From NCBI GenBank assembly GCA_964017065.1, contig OZ024787.1, forward strand, positions 8,417,899 through 8,481,898: a stretch of DNA of 64,000 nt, in the 5' to 3' direction. The stretch's first letter is position 1; each line of letters starts with the position of its first letter. A program made the position numbers and the translations under genes. Below, in pieces: positions 20,138 to 32,147 of the stretch. The stretch comes from Haliclona indistincta. Taxonomy: Eukaryota; Porifera; Demospongiae; Haplosclerida; Chalinidae. The notes below the pieces were generated by a model. It did no database searches. It was not told where the DNA came from and was given only the letters and a program-made list of their open reading frames with translations.

Positions 20138-20524
20138 ATTCGGTACTCTTATCTTATCACCACTGTGCTTCACTACAAGTGAATCTTGAAGGAGTCTATC
20201 AAAAAAGATACCTAAATAGCTTAGAGAGTTTATCTTTTCTTAATCTTGGTTTACTGTCTGCTCTTGCAGCAGTGTATCAGAATGATAGCAACAGTGAACA
20301 GATTGTAACTATCATCAGTGTAAGTGTTGTTCTTGTGACATTATTTTATTGTAGTTATAATCTCACACATAATTCTTCGTTTTCATCACAACTTCAAGTA
20401 TTGCGAGCAGAATGCAGCTGAGTCGAAAAGTTTGCTAAAAGATGAAGAAAACAGTGAAGTTAAGCAGCTGGTTGAACCTACTTCCTCTGAAGTGTGCTTG
20501 AGGAGAGAGTCCCTGATTTATTAA
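20138..20524 (+). pseudogene. Receptor 3'-end relic (C1-like)
   Basis: Matches the last ~400 bp of C1, with a deletion at the start (GTLI then S. PLCFTT-type codons) and a frame lesion near 20340. NLEGVYQKRYLNSLESL, the AESKSLLKDEE tail and RRESLIY remain. Nothing of the ectodomain is present. It marks the break where the inverted-repeat element joins the duplicated C1 tail. Confidence 0.85.
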
Positions 20525-20935
20525 GATTTTAATATTAGATAAGGTACAAAATTAAATTAACAGGTGTATATTATACTCAGTACTCATCAGATTTCACATC
20601 AGATTCAGTTTAAACGTTGTTTGCAAAAGTTTAAGTTTGAGTTTTGCACAACAGACAGGTTTGAACCATAAATGTTTTTAATTTTTATGTTACACGAAGT
20701 AGACTGAGTAGGTATAGTGTGCTTGTATAATGCATGCATAATTATGTTGTGCGCAAATCATTGATTGGGACTGATTGTGCCTCTCAGACACCCGTCACAA
20801 GAGAGAGCCATGCCAATAGGCAGTGGTCGACTAACAGTACCGATAATAGTATTATTTCGGTATAATTATTATAATTAAAACAGTATTAAGGGAATGTTGT
20901 TAAAATAATTTTGAAATGCATGTGAATTTCGCAAA
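20525..20935 (+). repeat. Segmental duplication, distal copy (3' flank of C1)
   Basis: Continues the duplication of 8779-9190 in the same order and orientation, with small indels, up to about tgtgaatttcgca. Beyond this point the two loci differ. Confidence 0.8.
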
Positions 20936-21401
20936 ATTAATGATTAATAATTTGATATGAATATTGCTTCAGTTTCTCATAATTTTTATCGTAGTGACAA
21001 AAATAGATGGGAATGTTTGGGAATGTTGTTAAATTAATTGTATTTTAGTGAAGAACTGCTATTATCTGTAAATTTTTTGCATGCACGCTCTAACACTGCC
21101 AGGGTTGACATTACTTAACTGAATATTATAGTCAAGACAGATAAATTCGATGATATAATTGTATACAAGTTATGTTATTCAGATGATGTGATGCAATTGC
21201 GAGTATAACTTTAACTATTTAGGACAGCTGGATGTAAACACTGATGAGAATATACAAATTCAAGTATTCAAAATCGATTCAGTTTCACTTCTACTATAAA
21301 CATCGCATTCACCATAGATTTCGAGCAACAAACAGCATACGTACGGTACTAAAAAGCCTATAAAAATGTTAATTTTGTGCTTGGCTATGCAGTCATAAAG
21401 C
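20936..21401. other. Upstream region of C4
   Basis: AT-rich with no gene. An atgcag acceptor-like site is the only candidate splice signal near the C4 start, weaker than in C5 to C9. Confidence 0.4.
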
Positions 21402-24400
21402 ATGGCTACTAGCAGCATCAGTCTTCTTCTGATGCTTAATATCTTGTGTCTATGCTCAACAAGAGATGTCTACATTCAGCCGTCTGAAGGTGAGCACTGT
21501 CCTGGTACTCCTTGTTACAACATCAACACTTTTGGTGAAATGGCTGATAGCTTTTCCAACTCTTCTGGCTTGGTTGTTCATTTCTTGGAGGGAACTCACT
21601 TGTTGGATCTTCAGGAACTAGTGGTGTTCACAAACTTGACTAATGCTGTTTTTGACGGCGATGGGAGAATGGAGCAGGGCTTTCATGAGACTGTCTGGCA
21701 GTCTACAGTGATCATTAAGTGTACTGAACACTCCAGTACAGGTATCGCTTTTGTTAATAGCTCCAACATCACCTTCAGGTACATCACCATCACTAACTGT
21801 AGGCCTGACATAATAAAACACTCTTACGTTGTGAAGGACCGATCCTTTAGTGCAAGTCTAACGTATTTCAATGTTAGCAAAAGTGTCGAAATTGATCATG
21901 TTTCAGTTCAGAATGGGTCAGGTAGTGGTCTCTTGGCTATATCGATGGGAGCCAACCTGACAATTACCAATTCCTCATTTGCACAAAATGGCAATAACAG
22001 TTTATTCATCTTACACTTTGATCCAGACAATTGTACCTCTCAAAAAGAAGTTCGTAAGACACTCATTATTCTCAATACAAATGTATCATTTTGCAATCAA
22101 GGAGGTCTTGTCATTGGTATGTCTCAAAGGTCATATTATGTAGGCATAGCGCTCGACTATGTTACAGCATACGGCAATGTAGGATTTTACGGAAACATTT
22201 TTATCACTGCCTTGGAACATAAAGTGCCCACTTACAACCTGACCATTAATAATACGCTGAGTACACACGGTACTAGTGCTTTGATGATCAGTTCTTTATA
22301 TTCTAACATTACTTTTGATCACTCCAGCCCATGTCATAACAGTCCAGATCAGTTGGTTAACCTGACTATCCTTATTGTCAACTGCAAGTTCAACCATAAC
22401 AATCACTATCAAGTCAACGAAGTCATGGTATTTGAACTGGTTGGTGTTACTTTCACAACAAAGATCACAATAGAATCGACAGAAATTTCCCACAATATTG
22501 GTTCTGGAGTATTGTTCTACCTCCTATCAAATGAGCAACAAGTCCAATTGTATGCTAGACTTTCAAATGTGACCGCTAAGTATAACAGTCATCCATCAAA
22601 CAGAAATGCTTATACTATAAGTGCAAATTCTGTCACTGCTCTGACACTTCACAATGTGAGCATTATGAACAACAATAATATGACTGGATTGGATGCATAT
22701 CACACTGCAGTAGTAGTGGATGGTACTTCAGTCATCCACAACAACACTGGTTACAGTGGCGGTGGACTGGCCTTGTACGGTGACTCATTTCTTGTATTTA
22801 GTGAAACTTCTTTCCTTAATTTTACCAACAACATGGCAAGGCACAAAGGAGGAGCCATTTATGTATCCGAAAAACACAAAACGCATATCGTTCCTTGTTT
22901 TTTTCAGTACTCAAACTTCACACTTCCTAAAATGCCAAAAGCTATTTTTTCAGGAAATACAGCTGATACAGCAGGCACTGTTCTGTTTGGTGGAGAAATA
23001 TCAACCTGCATTTCCTACAATTTCAAGCACGTTTGCAGTATCGAACAATTTAACAAGACATTTAACTATTCAGCACAGACTGGTCCCTCGGTGATATCAT
23101 CAAAAGCTACTGATGTCTGCTTCTGTGATGACAACAACACAATAAACTGCTCTCAGACACAGCTAACAATGTCAGCCTATCCAGGTGAGGAGATTAGTAT
23201 ATCTGTTGTCACTGTAGGAAAAGTACTAAATGAAGATTTTGGAGTTTCTCCAGCTGACTTAGAGTTGCATCCTTCAGAGGAAGGGGAAGCAAACTTGCAT
23301 AAAAAGAATTTTATGAGGTCAAAGAGTTGTACAAACATTAAATTCACAGCAATCTACAAAGCTTATATGCTGAAAGTGTCTGGCAAAAACAATTTTAAGC
23401 TTTTAAATATATCATATTCTAACTGTTCACTTGATTTCGAGAATTCAAGTAAAATAACATTATATTGTGACTGCAAAAAGCTTAAACATGTGCACACTGT
23501 TACAAACAACATTACTTGTGATGCTGCCACTAACACCATAACACGACAAGGAGATATCTGGATTGGTAATATCAGTAATTGTGTAGTAGTGCACACTCCA
23601 TGTCCATTTGACTACTGCAACTCAGCACATGTCAGCTTCTCTCTCACTGATCCTGATCCCCAGTGTGCTCCCAACAGGACTGGAATATTGTGTGGCAAGT
23701 GTCAGGATGGGCTCAGCCTTGCTCTGGGATCTAACAACTGTATTCAATGTCCTCAATTCTCGTACCTTGCTCTGATCATTCCTTTTGTTGCTGCTGGGTT
23801 TGGTTTGGTAGCTCTTCTGATGGTTTTGAACTTGACAGTCTCCATTGGCACCATCAATGGGCTCATATTCTATGCCAGTATTGTCAAGATAAGTGAGAGC
23901 ACTGGTATTTATTTCCCTAATGGTCCCATTCCAGTACTGAGTCAATTCATTGCTTGGCTTAATCTTGACCTTGGCATTGAAACATGCTTTTACCCTGGCA
24001 TGACAGCCTATTCCAAGGTGTGGCTGCAGTTTGTGTTCCCTCTCTACATATGGTTCATCATAGCCACCATCATAGTCCTGTGTCGCTACTCCACATGGCT
24101 GTCCAACAAGATTGGAGGCAATGTAGTGCAGGTATTTGCTACTCTCATTCTTCTATCATTTGAAAAAGTCTTTCATACAATTGCACTCATAATAAAGCCT
24201 GCTAACCTTCCTTGTGTCATTGGTAAAAAATACACACATGTGTGGTACATGGATGGCAATATTCTATATTTATCACCGGAACATGCAGTACTAATGGTAG
24301 CAGCTGTGTTGTTTCTACTTCTTGCTGTTCCTTACACACTTGCTCTACTATTTTGTGCTGTAATTGAGAAGTATCTCACAAGAATCAAGTTCTTTTGTAA

Positions 24401-24962
24401 TCAGTGGATTAAGTTTAAACCCTTCATTGATGCCTACCATGGACCTTACAAAGACAACTGTCGGTTTTGGACTGGTCTATTGCTCCTGGTCCGTATGTTG
24501 TTCACTCTTATAGCCCTTTTTTCTAATTCGTATATTACTTTGATCTTCGTCACAACCAGCACTAGTGTGCTGCTCTCTCTGATGGCATACCTAGGTGGCG
24601 TCTACCAAAATAACTACTTGAATATTTTAGAATGGTCATCCTTGATTAACCTGATCCTATTGTCTGCCATTTATAGTTCATTGCAAAATTTTGCAGTAGC
24701 ACAGCAAGTTGTTTCTATCATCAGTGTGTGCGTTGCTCTTGTCACATTTGTTGGAGTGATCTTCTTTCATGTTTTCATTCGTGCAAAAGCCAACAATTGT
24801 TTCAAGAAACTAGCCTCAATTAAGCTTATTCGCACTAAAACTATTAAGAAGTACAACTTATCAGAAGATGAAGAAGAAACCAGCTTTGTTTTCAGACCAC
24901 TTGTGAGACCAACATCTACTGATGCATGCATGAAAAGAGAAAGTCTGATTAATTCTAAGTAA
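21402..24962 (+). CDS. C4: intact beta-helix/polytopic receptor-like protein, 1186 aa
   Basis: Same layout as C3: signal peptide MATSSISLLLMLNILCLCST, conserved block to about 135, variable ectodomain, GGGLALYGDSFLVFS near 453, VCFCDD near 567, Cys module with CPFDYCNSAHVSFS, membrane region from about 785. Two features set it apart. The block after YPGEE has a longer insert (VLNEDFGVSPADLELHPSEE) in place of the usual short GVAPGxLxI stretch. The tail, DEEETSFVFRPLVRP ending KRESLINSK, is the only one of the nine without ExxxLL. Its middle ectodomain is not close to any other copy here. Probably a functional, divergent member. Confidence 0.9.
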   Translation: MATSSISLLLMLNILCLCSTRDVYIQPSEGEHCPGTPCYNINTFGEMADSFSNSSGLVVHFLEGTHLLDLQELVVFTNLTNAVFDGDGRMEQGFHETVWQSTVIIKCTEHSSTGIAFVNSSNITFRYITITNCRPDIIKHSYVVKDRSFSASLTYFNVSKSVEIDHVSVQNGSGSGLLAISMGANLTITNSSFAQNGNNSLFILHFDPDNCTSQKEVRKTLIILNTNVSFCNQGGLVIGMSQRSYYVGIALDYVTAYGNVGFYGNIFITALEHKVPTYNLTINNTLSTHGTSALMISSLYSNITFDHSSPCHNSPDQLVNLTILIVNCKFNHNNHYQVNEVMVFELVGVTFTTKITIESTEISHNIGSGVLFYLLSNEQQVQLYARLSNVTAKYNSHPSNRNAYTISANSVTALTLHNVSIMNNNNMTGLDAYHTAVVVDGTSVIHNNTGYSGGGLALYGDSFLVFSETSFLNFTNNMARHKGGAIYVSEKHKTHIVPCFFQYSNFTLPKMPKAIFSGNTADTAGTVLFGGEISTCISYNFKHVCSIEQFNKTFNYSAQTGPSVISSKATDVCFCDDNNTINCSQTQLTMSAYPGEEISISVVTVGKVLNEDFGVSPADLELHPSEEGEANLHKKNFMRSKSCTNIKFTAIYKAYMLKVSGKNNFKLLNISYSNCSLDFENSSKITLYCDCKKLKHVHTVTNNITCDAATNTITRQGDIWIGNISNCVVVHTPCPFDYCNSAHVSFSLTDPDPQCAPNRTGILCGKCQDGLSLALGSNNCIQCPQFSYLALIIPFVAAGFGLVALLMVLNLTVSIGTINGLIFYASIVKISESTGIYFPNGPIPVLSQFIAWLNLDLGIETCFYPGMTAYSKVWLQFVFPLYIWFIIATIIVLCRYSTWLSNKIGGNVVQVFATLILLSFEKVFHTIALIIKPANLPCVIGKKYTHVWYMDGNILYLSPEHAVLMVAAVLFLLLAVPYTLALLFCAVIEKYLTRIKFFCNQWIKFKPFIDAYHGPYKDNCRFWTGLLLLVRMLFTLIALFSNSYITLIFVTTSTSVLLSLMAYLGGVYQNNYLNILEWSSLINLILLSAIYSSLQNFAVAQQVVSIISVCVALVTFVGVIFFHVFIRAKANNCFKKLASIKLIRTKTIKKYNLSEDEEETSFVFRPLVRPTSTDACMKRESLINSK

Positions 24963-25444
24963 CATTATTATTATTTTTTTACAGCACGCATAACATGTTT
25001 GACACAGATTGACATCATGTATGCCTCACTGCATACATACATAGCTTACATTTAGTGCAAAATTATAATTTATAATCATAGTTATTATTATAAGTTACAG
25101 TTATAATTATAAATTATAATGTTCATGTTTTTCAATAAGAGTCGGAATTTTAAATTGTATACAAAAACACTTTACGCTTAGGTGACAAGGAAATGAGCAT
25201 GGGTACAAACAGCAACTAAAATTTAGCTTCTCATACTTCATTCAATATAACGCAACATGTGTTACGCACAATGCAAAGCAAAAACAAGTAACCATAATAC
25301 AAGCTACTGCTAGAGCATGATGTTTACGGTACCTATAGTAAGAAGCTAAATATACAGCAAACCTACAGTAAACACAGCAATTTATTTAAGTAAATGTATT
25401 CTATTCAGGTGCTAGTTGTTGCCCGCAACTGTGCTCTAGCAACC
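24963..25444. other. Upstream region of C5
   Basis: AT-rich with no gene. A ctattcag acceptor followed by gt ends at 25408, 36 bp before the C5 ATG, suggesting a 5' UTR intron. Confidence 0.4.
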
Positions 25445-28400
25445 ATGGCTACTAAAAGCATCATTCTTCTTCTTTTGCTCAGCATCTCATGTCTAAGCTC
25501 AACAGAAGATGTCTACATTCAGCCGTCTGAAGGTGAGCACTGTCCTGGTACTCCTTGTTATAACATTACTACCCTTGGGTTAATGGCCGATGATTTTACC
25601 AACTCTTTTGGCTTGGCTGTCCATTTCTTGGAGGGAACTCACTTGTTGGATCTTCAGGAACTAGTTGTGTTCACAAACTTGACTAATGCAGTGTTTGAAG
25701 GTGATGGGAGAATGGAGCAGGGCTTTCATGAGACTGTCTGGCAGTCTACAGTGTTCATCAAGTGTACTGAACACTCCAGTACTGGTATCGCTTTTGTTAA
25801 TAGCTCCAACATCATCTTCAGGTACATCACCATCACTAACTGTGGGGCCTTTATGATGAAAAACACATTTACATTTTTTAACCCTTCTATTAATGCAAGT
25901 TTAGGGTATCTTGGTATTAACAATAGTGTCATTATCGATCATGTTTCAGTTCAGAATGGGTCAGGGTGTGGTCTCATGGTTATTATAACAGATGGTGCTG
26001 ACCTGAAAATTACTCATTCTTCATTTGCACAAAATGTTGTTAGTGGTTATCCATACGTTGGGAGCAGTGTGTACATTAGATACACTGACCCATTCAACTG
26101 TTCGACTCAAAAGAAGAACGTGTACAAATCAGAAATCATTAGCACAAACATATCTCTAGGAGATTTACACACATATGGCTGATATGGGTACAACACAGGT
26201 GGTGGTCTCGGTATTCTTATGTTTCAAGGATCTTATGCGGTAGTTATAGTACTTGAATCAGTCTTAACCTATGGCAATAGAGGATGCTATGGAAATATTT
26301 GCATTTTCAGTAAAGCAATGGAATTTCCCACTTTCAACTTGACCATCAATAATTTACAAAACACTGATGCCATAGGACCTGCCTTTCGTGCGAATATTGA
26401 AGCTGGGGGTTACCAGAGACAGTGCAATATTGACCTTCAGATGAATATGACAATCCACATCACAGATAGCAAGTTTATTGACAACAATGATGAATTCAAC
26501 ATCTACTTAACTAACCTTTCATTAATAACATTTGAATTTACAGGAATTAAGTTCCCATCAACTATCAAGATGGAGTCGACCGAAATCAGTCACAATAAAG
26601 GACCAGGATTACAGTTCCGACTAACGGTACCTAATCAACTACAGAGCCAAATGTATGTAACACTTTCAAATGTTACTGCTGACAACAATACCTTGACAGG
26701 ATTTCTCAACAATGCTGATACCGTCACATACGAAGCGTCTACAATAGGTGCCATTTTTGTCACTAGTTTAATACTGAACAATGTGAGTATTACAAATAAT
26801 TACGTGACTGGACTATTTGCCTATCACACTGCAGTAGTAGTGAATGGCACTTCATTCTTCCACAACAACTCTGGTATCGATGGAGGTGGACTGGCCTTAT
26901 ATGGTGATTCATTTCTTGTTTTCGGAGAAGAGTCCTTTCTTAATTTCACCAACAACACTGCGAAGCAAAGAGGAGGAGCCATTTATGTAGATAGCCGACT
27001 GACAAGATTTCCTTGCTTCTTTCAGTACCCTCTCGCAACACAGCCTGACTTAGTAAAATTAACTTTTATTGATAACGAAGCGGATATAGCAGGCACAGTT
27101 TTGTTTGGTGGAGACATTCTCAATTGTGATTTATTTAATCCTGATTTTCCGAACACAATGCTGTTTAAAGAGACATTTGACTATTCAACACAGACTGGTC
27201 CCTCAGTAATATCATCAGAACCTACTGATGTCTGCTTCTGTGATGACAACAACACAATAAACTGCTCTCAGTCACAGCTAACAATGAGAGTGTATCCAGG
27301 AGAAGAGATCAAAATCTCCGTTGTCACTGTAGGACAACACCACGGTATAGCTCCTGGAATTCTTCAGATACATCCATATGACAATATGCTGTACAATACC
27401 AGTGCTATGGAGTGCAAAACGATTGAATTCACACCATCTGATAAAGGAAAGTACTCACTCAGAGTGCTTAATAAACCACACTGCAAGTATTTGAACATTG
27501 AGTTTAACAATTGTCCACTTGGATTTGAAATAAAAATCGAAGCAAGAGCATGTGACTGTGAAGAAATTAAACAAGTAGTAACTAGTATCACATGTGATGT
27601 TACCACTGATACAATAACTCGCCAAGGAGATGTCTGGATTGGTAATATCAGTGATTGTGTAATAGTGCACACTCCATGTCCTTTTGACTACTGCAACACA
27701 GCACAGGTCAGCTTCTCTCTCACTGATCCTGATCCCCAATGTGCTCTCAACAGAACTGGAATATTGTGCGGCAAGTGTCAGGATGGGCTCAGCCTTGCTC
27801 TGGGATCTAACAACTGTATTCAATGTCCTCAATTCTCGTACCTTGCTCTGATCATTCCTTTTGTTGCTGCTGGGTTTGGTTTGGTAGCTCTTCTGATGGT
27901 TTTGAACTTGACAGTCTCCATTGGTACCATCAACGGGCTCATATTCTATGCCAGTATTGTCAAGATAAGTGAGAGCACTGGTATCTTCTTTCCTAATGGT
28001 CCTATTCCAGTACTAAGCCAATTGATTGCTTGGCTGAATCTTGACCTTGGTATCGAAACATGCTTTTATCCTGGCATGACAGCCTATCACAAAGTGTGGC
28101 TGCAGTTTGTGTTCCCTCTCTACATATGGTTCATCATAGCCACCATCATAGTCCTGTGTCGCTACTCTGCATGGCTGTCCAACAAGATTGGAGGCAATGT
28201 AGTGCAGGTACTTGCTACTCTCATCTTGCTCTCGTTTACAAAGATCTTTCGCACAGCCGTTCTCGCAATAAAGTTCAAAACACTAAGTTGTGTTAACAGA
28301 AATGCAAACACCAGTGATCCAATTGTAGTATGGTACATGGATGGCAATGTTCCATATTTATCACCAGAACGTAACATGCAGCACTAATTGCAGTAGCTGT

Positions 28401-29047
28401 GTTGTTTTTACTTCTTGCTGTTCTATACACACTTGCTCTACTGTTTGATACTGTGATTGAGAAATATCTGACAAGAATTAGGTGCTTTCGTAATCAATGG
28501 ATCAAGTTCAAGCCTATTGTTGATGCCTACAATGGACCTTACAAAGACAACTGTCGGTTTTGGACTGGTCTATTGCTCCTGGTTCGTATGGCATTCACTC
28601 TTGTCTCTCTTCAATTGGATACGTATGCTGCATTGATCTTTATCACTACCAGCACTAGTGTGCTGCTTTCTCTAATGATATTCTTCAGTGGTATCTATTA
28701 TCTATCAAAATAAATATTTAAATATCTTAGAGTGGTTGTCCTTGATTAACCTGATATTTCTCTCAGCTATATACAACCCGTGGTATGGGCAGTCATACTT
28801 ACAGCAAGTGGTCACTATCGTTAGTGTGAGTGTGGCATTAGCTACGTGTCTCGGAATTATCGTCTATCATATGCTGATTCGTTCAAAATTAATCAGTACC
28901 TTTGAGAATTTCATCGCAAAGTTTCGTTTCAATGACGGAGAGACTCAGGGTCTATTGCCTCATGAAGAATATAATGTGCGGCACAAGGAACTTGAGCAAC
29001 CAACTTCCACTGAAGTGTGGTTGAAGAGAGAAACATTGATTTTCTGA
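25445..29047 (+). pseudogene. C5: receptor-like pseudogene with three lesions
   Basis: Signal peptide MATKSIILLLLLSISCLSST and the N-terminal block are intact. Lesions: TGA at 26180-26182, in frame, in the stretch corresponding to C6 NGYGDFTYVTGGG; a 5-nt insertion (28371-28375) just before membrane segment 5, giving a stop soon after; a 7-nt tandem duplication (tatctat twice, 28692-28705). The pieces otherwise match the family to the end KRETLIF, with tail ETQGLL. The ectodomain is closest to C6. The loop after membrane segment 4 is almost identical to C7 instead, which suggests gene conversion. An in-frame ATG at 25394 exists, but 25445 matches the other copies. Confidence 0.85.
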
Positions 29048-29337
29048 CATTTTGCTCTTTTTGATTGTTGTATTGTATTCATCCATGCCTTAGGTGTGAA
29101 TGATGATATTAGTTGTTCAGTAATTAATTAAGGTGTAGCATTAGTATTGATTTGAACATTTTTAACAATAATTGTAAGCTTTTGTATTTACATTTAAATT
29201 ATTGCATTGCGACTTGAAGTCAGAATATGTTTTCTTTTCAATGCAGTGCACGTGTTATGTACATGTTTGATATGCATTCAACCATTCACTTGTAAACACA
29301 TAACACGTATTATACCTGTACATGTGTACATGTAAAA

Positions 29338-29637
29338 CTAAAATCCCCAACTCTTGATCGCAGTAGCTATTACTGCAGCAGCAGCTATAACAGTGAGACA
29401 TATTCCCAAAACATTCATCCAGCAGCTTCCTATCAAAGAAATCTCACTGGTCTCAGTAAGGACCTTTTTCATCTCCGTATACACATGTACTTGGCAGCCT
29501 ATAATGATAGAGTGACAGGCCTCCGTCACACTGCCATGCTGCAAGACAGACAGTAGCACCAGCAAGGTAGATTTATAGATTTTGATAAAGCTGCAAACCA
29601 TGCTGGTGTTGGTGTTTGTCCCACTGTAAAGTGCCAC
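29338..29637 (-). CDS. Hypothetical 99-codon frame with C-terminal membrane segment
   Basis: Minus-strand frame beginning MALYSGTNTNTSMVC (initial codon GTG, so a true start or upstream exon is unproven), with a hydrophobic stretch (STLLVLLSVLQ), five Cys, and a C-terminal hydrophobic helix (WMNVLGICLTVIAAAAVIA) ending KSWGF. It looks more protein-like than the surrounding sequence, but no homologous copy occurs elsewhere in the window and no splice structure is clear. It could be a small tail-anchored protein, a terminal exon or chance. Confidence 0.25.
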   Translation of the reverse strand: MALYSGTNTNTSMVCSFIKIYKSTLLVLLSVLQHGSVTEACHSIIIGCQVHVYTEMKKVLTETSEISLIGSCWMNVLGICLTVIAAAAVIATAIKSWGF

Positions 29638-29868
29638 AAAATATCCACCATGTGCTCAACCACTCACTGCACAGGCCTCCCCAGCAGCATGGCAGCTGTA
29701 ACCCATACTTTTTAAATCGTTTAGAAAATTGTCTTGAGTACTAAGCAAGAGCATGTCACATAATAAGACCCATGCATAATATATGTAATTGATTTTAGAG
29801 TTTTAGGTCACGGTAAGTTCATTAATTTGTTTACAAGGTCACGGTAAGTTTATTTAATTTTATTGTAC

Positions 29869-29934
29869 GAATATCTGACTCAAAAATGCATAAATGTTTA
29901 TTATAAACTTCATGCTTTGTTGAGTCAGATATTC
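29869..29934. repeat. Short perfect hairpin
   Basis: GAATATCTGACTCAA (29869-29883) and its exact complement (29920-29934) flank a 36-bp AT-rich loop. It may be the ends of a small decayed MITE. Confidence 0.6.
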
Positions 29935-32147
29935 CCGAAGTAAACTTTGAATCCAGCTTGTTTATAAAATTAATATGCCCACAAAATTATATAAGTTACA
30001 TGTACATAGTTACATCCAAGTGGAAATATGAAAGCTGAACAGAAAAATCATGCATCGATGAGTATTCCACTAAAAGCAGCAAGATCTTAATATGACACAA
30101 ATATAACTGGAAAGCAAGCAAGCATTGGTACTAGCTACTTATAAAAAATTATTGTCCTTCTGTTGCTGCTCAGTATTACATGTGTTCAACATGGACATGC
30201 AACCTTCTACTGTATTATACTGTTAAACAGTTTTATCCAAAAAACTAACAATTTGAAAGTGTAGGAAAGTTGATTTAAAAAGTAAGGGAACAAGACTGGT
30301 GTGTACTTTGCGACCAATCAATTTCCAATAATAAATATTTTGAATAAAAAAAAACGGCAAATTTTGCCCCTTTTACTTGAAACTGCAGTCCAGTGACTAA
30401 CTCACCAATTTTGCTATTTGATTAGTTAGAAACTTATTAGTGGTACTATGTACAGTGTAGATTTCTTCATTGCTGAGCTACGTACCATGTGGAATGAGCA
30501 CCATTTTATTGTTTACAGTATCACTGAATTTCTTGTTGCACAAAATACTGAGTCAACAATGCATAACTTAGTTTACAGTTTATGTCATAGTTTGCATTAG
30601 AATTTGAATACAGTTTACGCAAATTAGCAGCAGCCAAGTTTTGGATTCAATTCAGAATCAAAAATAATCATCTTATGTGCATCCAACTGTTTCACTGAAG
30701 CTATACACAGCCGTGCACAGTGCTACCATCATGATCACAGATTGAAATTGCATGATACATTCTGAATAAAAGACAACATGTATATACGTAGCTGTAATGC
30801 ACAATGCTCAGTATCTACTAAACATAAACACACATACAACCAGTTATTGTAAATTATCGTACAATAAAAATTCTGAAAACTGTATGCACTTATATTCCCA
30901 ATGAAAGATTATCGTATGTGCTATTGTGTGAGATGTGCCTAACAACTTATACAGTATTGTCCTGAAGGTGTTTATCAGATACGATTATGCAAGGATGGTC
31001 ATTGGAAAGTGCTCGTTGAGGGCGATAGGTTGCCTTGCTTCAGAAATAAGCAGCTGATTTTCTCAAATGTACACTGTACACAATGCTAACATATTTTTAC
31101 TTGTTTTTTTACTTTTTTCATGACGTACTTTTTCACGTAATGCTTTACTGTATGTTTTTTTTTTAATACAAGCATATTGGGATTGAGCAGAAAATTATCA
31201 GTGTACACCTAAATTAGTGATAATGTGCCTATCAATGAACTAGAACGATACGAGTGTACGTGTCGAGATAAAATTCCTGCATGAGAGCACACAACATATG
31301 GATCATACCAGGAGCATATCGAGCCGGCAAAGCCGGCGAGGGAGCATGCAACTCTGTAATTGTTAGTGTATACGGCGAAATCCAAACATGCACGGTTGTG
31401 AAGTTTAAAAAAAGCGATTCCTCTTATGGAATAAACTTATAGTTAACACTGAGAAACATGACCGTATAAAGAATCACTAAAAATAGAATGGGCAGCCATG
31501 TTTAAATTTCGCAGTATACACTGTTACGAAAAAGCAAATTGTTCATGTATACTGCAAGATTGTGTTTCATTATAAGATTTTGTCAACAAAGCATTCATGA
31601 AAAAATATGACATTCTCATTGATGCTTGAAGTAAAGTTTAAATTGCAACAAAAAAGTCTAAATCACAAGAAATTTACAAGACTCCTACCAGCAACAAAGA
31701 GATTTGAATCAAGCCAAAATTTAAAGGTATTTTTGCAATAATATGCATGCTACAGTCGACAAAGAAAATCAATGTCTACCCATTATGGCATGGTGCAGCA
31801 AGCCAAAAGAGTTGAATGGCTTTGTGAAAACGAAATGAATGGCTTCGTGAAATGTATGGCTTTGTGAAAACTTGGTAGTCTGGTTGTACAAGTACATGTA
31901 TAATGCTGGAGTCTGGACACCATGTAGGCTGTTAAAACTACTTTTCCAATGTAGTATAACATAACTGATTATTATCAGTCTAGAACATGTGAATGTACTA
32001 AATGTTTTTGTAAAAATAATGAAGAAATTTGAAATATGCTTTTATCATAATTATTATTTTAACATCCAATCAAGATAAATCATTAATTCTTCTATTCAGG
32101 TGTATGTTTGAGCTAAAGCTGTATCAACAGCATAATAGCTAGTAGGC

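Larger units (their letters stand above)
29048..32147. other. 3.1-kb intergenic region between C5 and C6
   Basis: AT-rich and mostly featureless apart from a 99-codon minus-strand frame (29338-29637) and a hairpin (29869-29934), listed separately. Two copies of aggtcacggtaagtt lie about 33 bp apart near 29806-29850. An acceptor ttctattcag followed by gt ends at 32099, 48 bp before the C6 start. Confidence 0.4.

Noticed and set aside
29806..29850. Paired AGGTCA half-sites as a nuclear receptor element
   Set aside because: Spacing of about 33 bp is outside known direct-repeat elements; more likely a short duplication.
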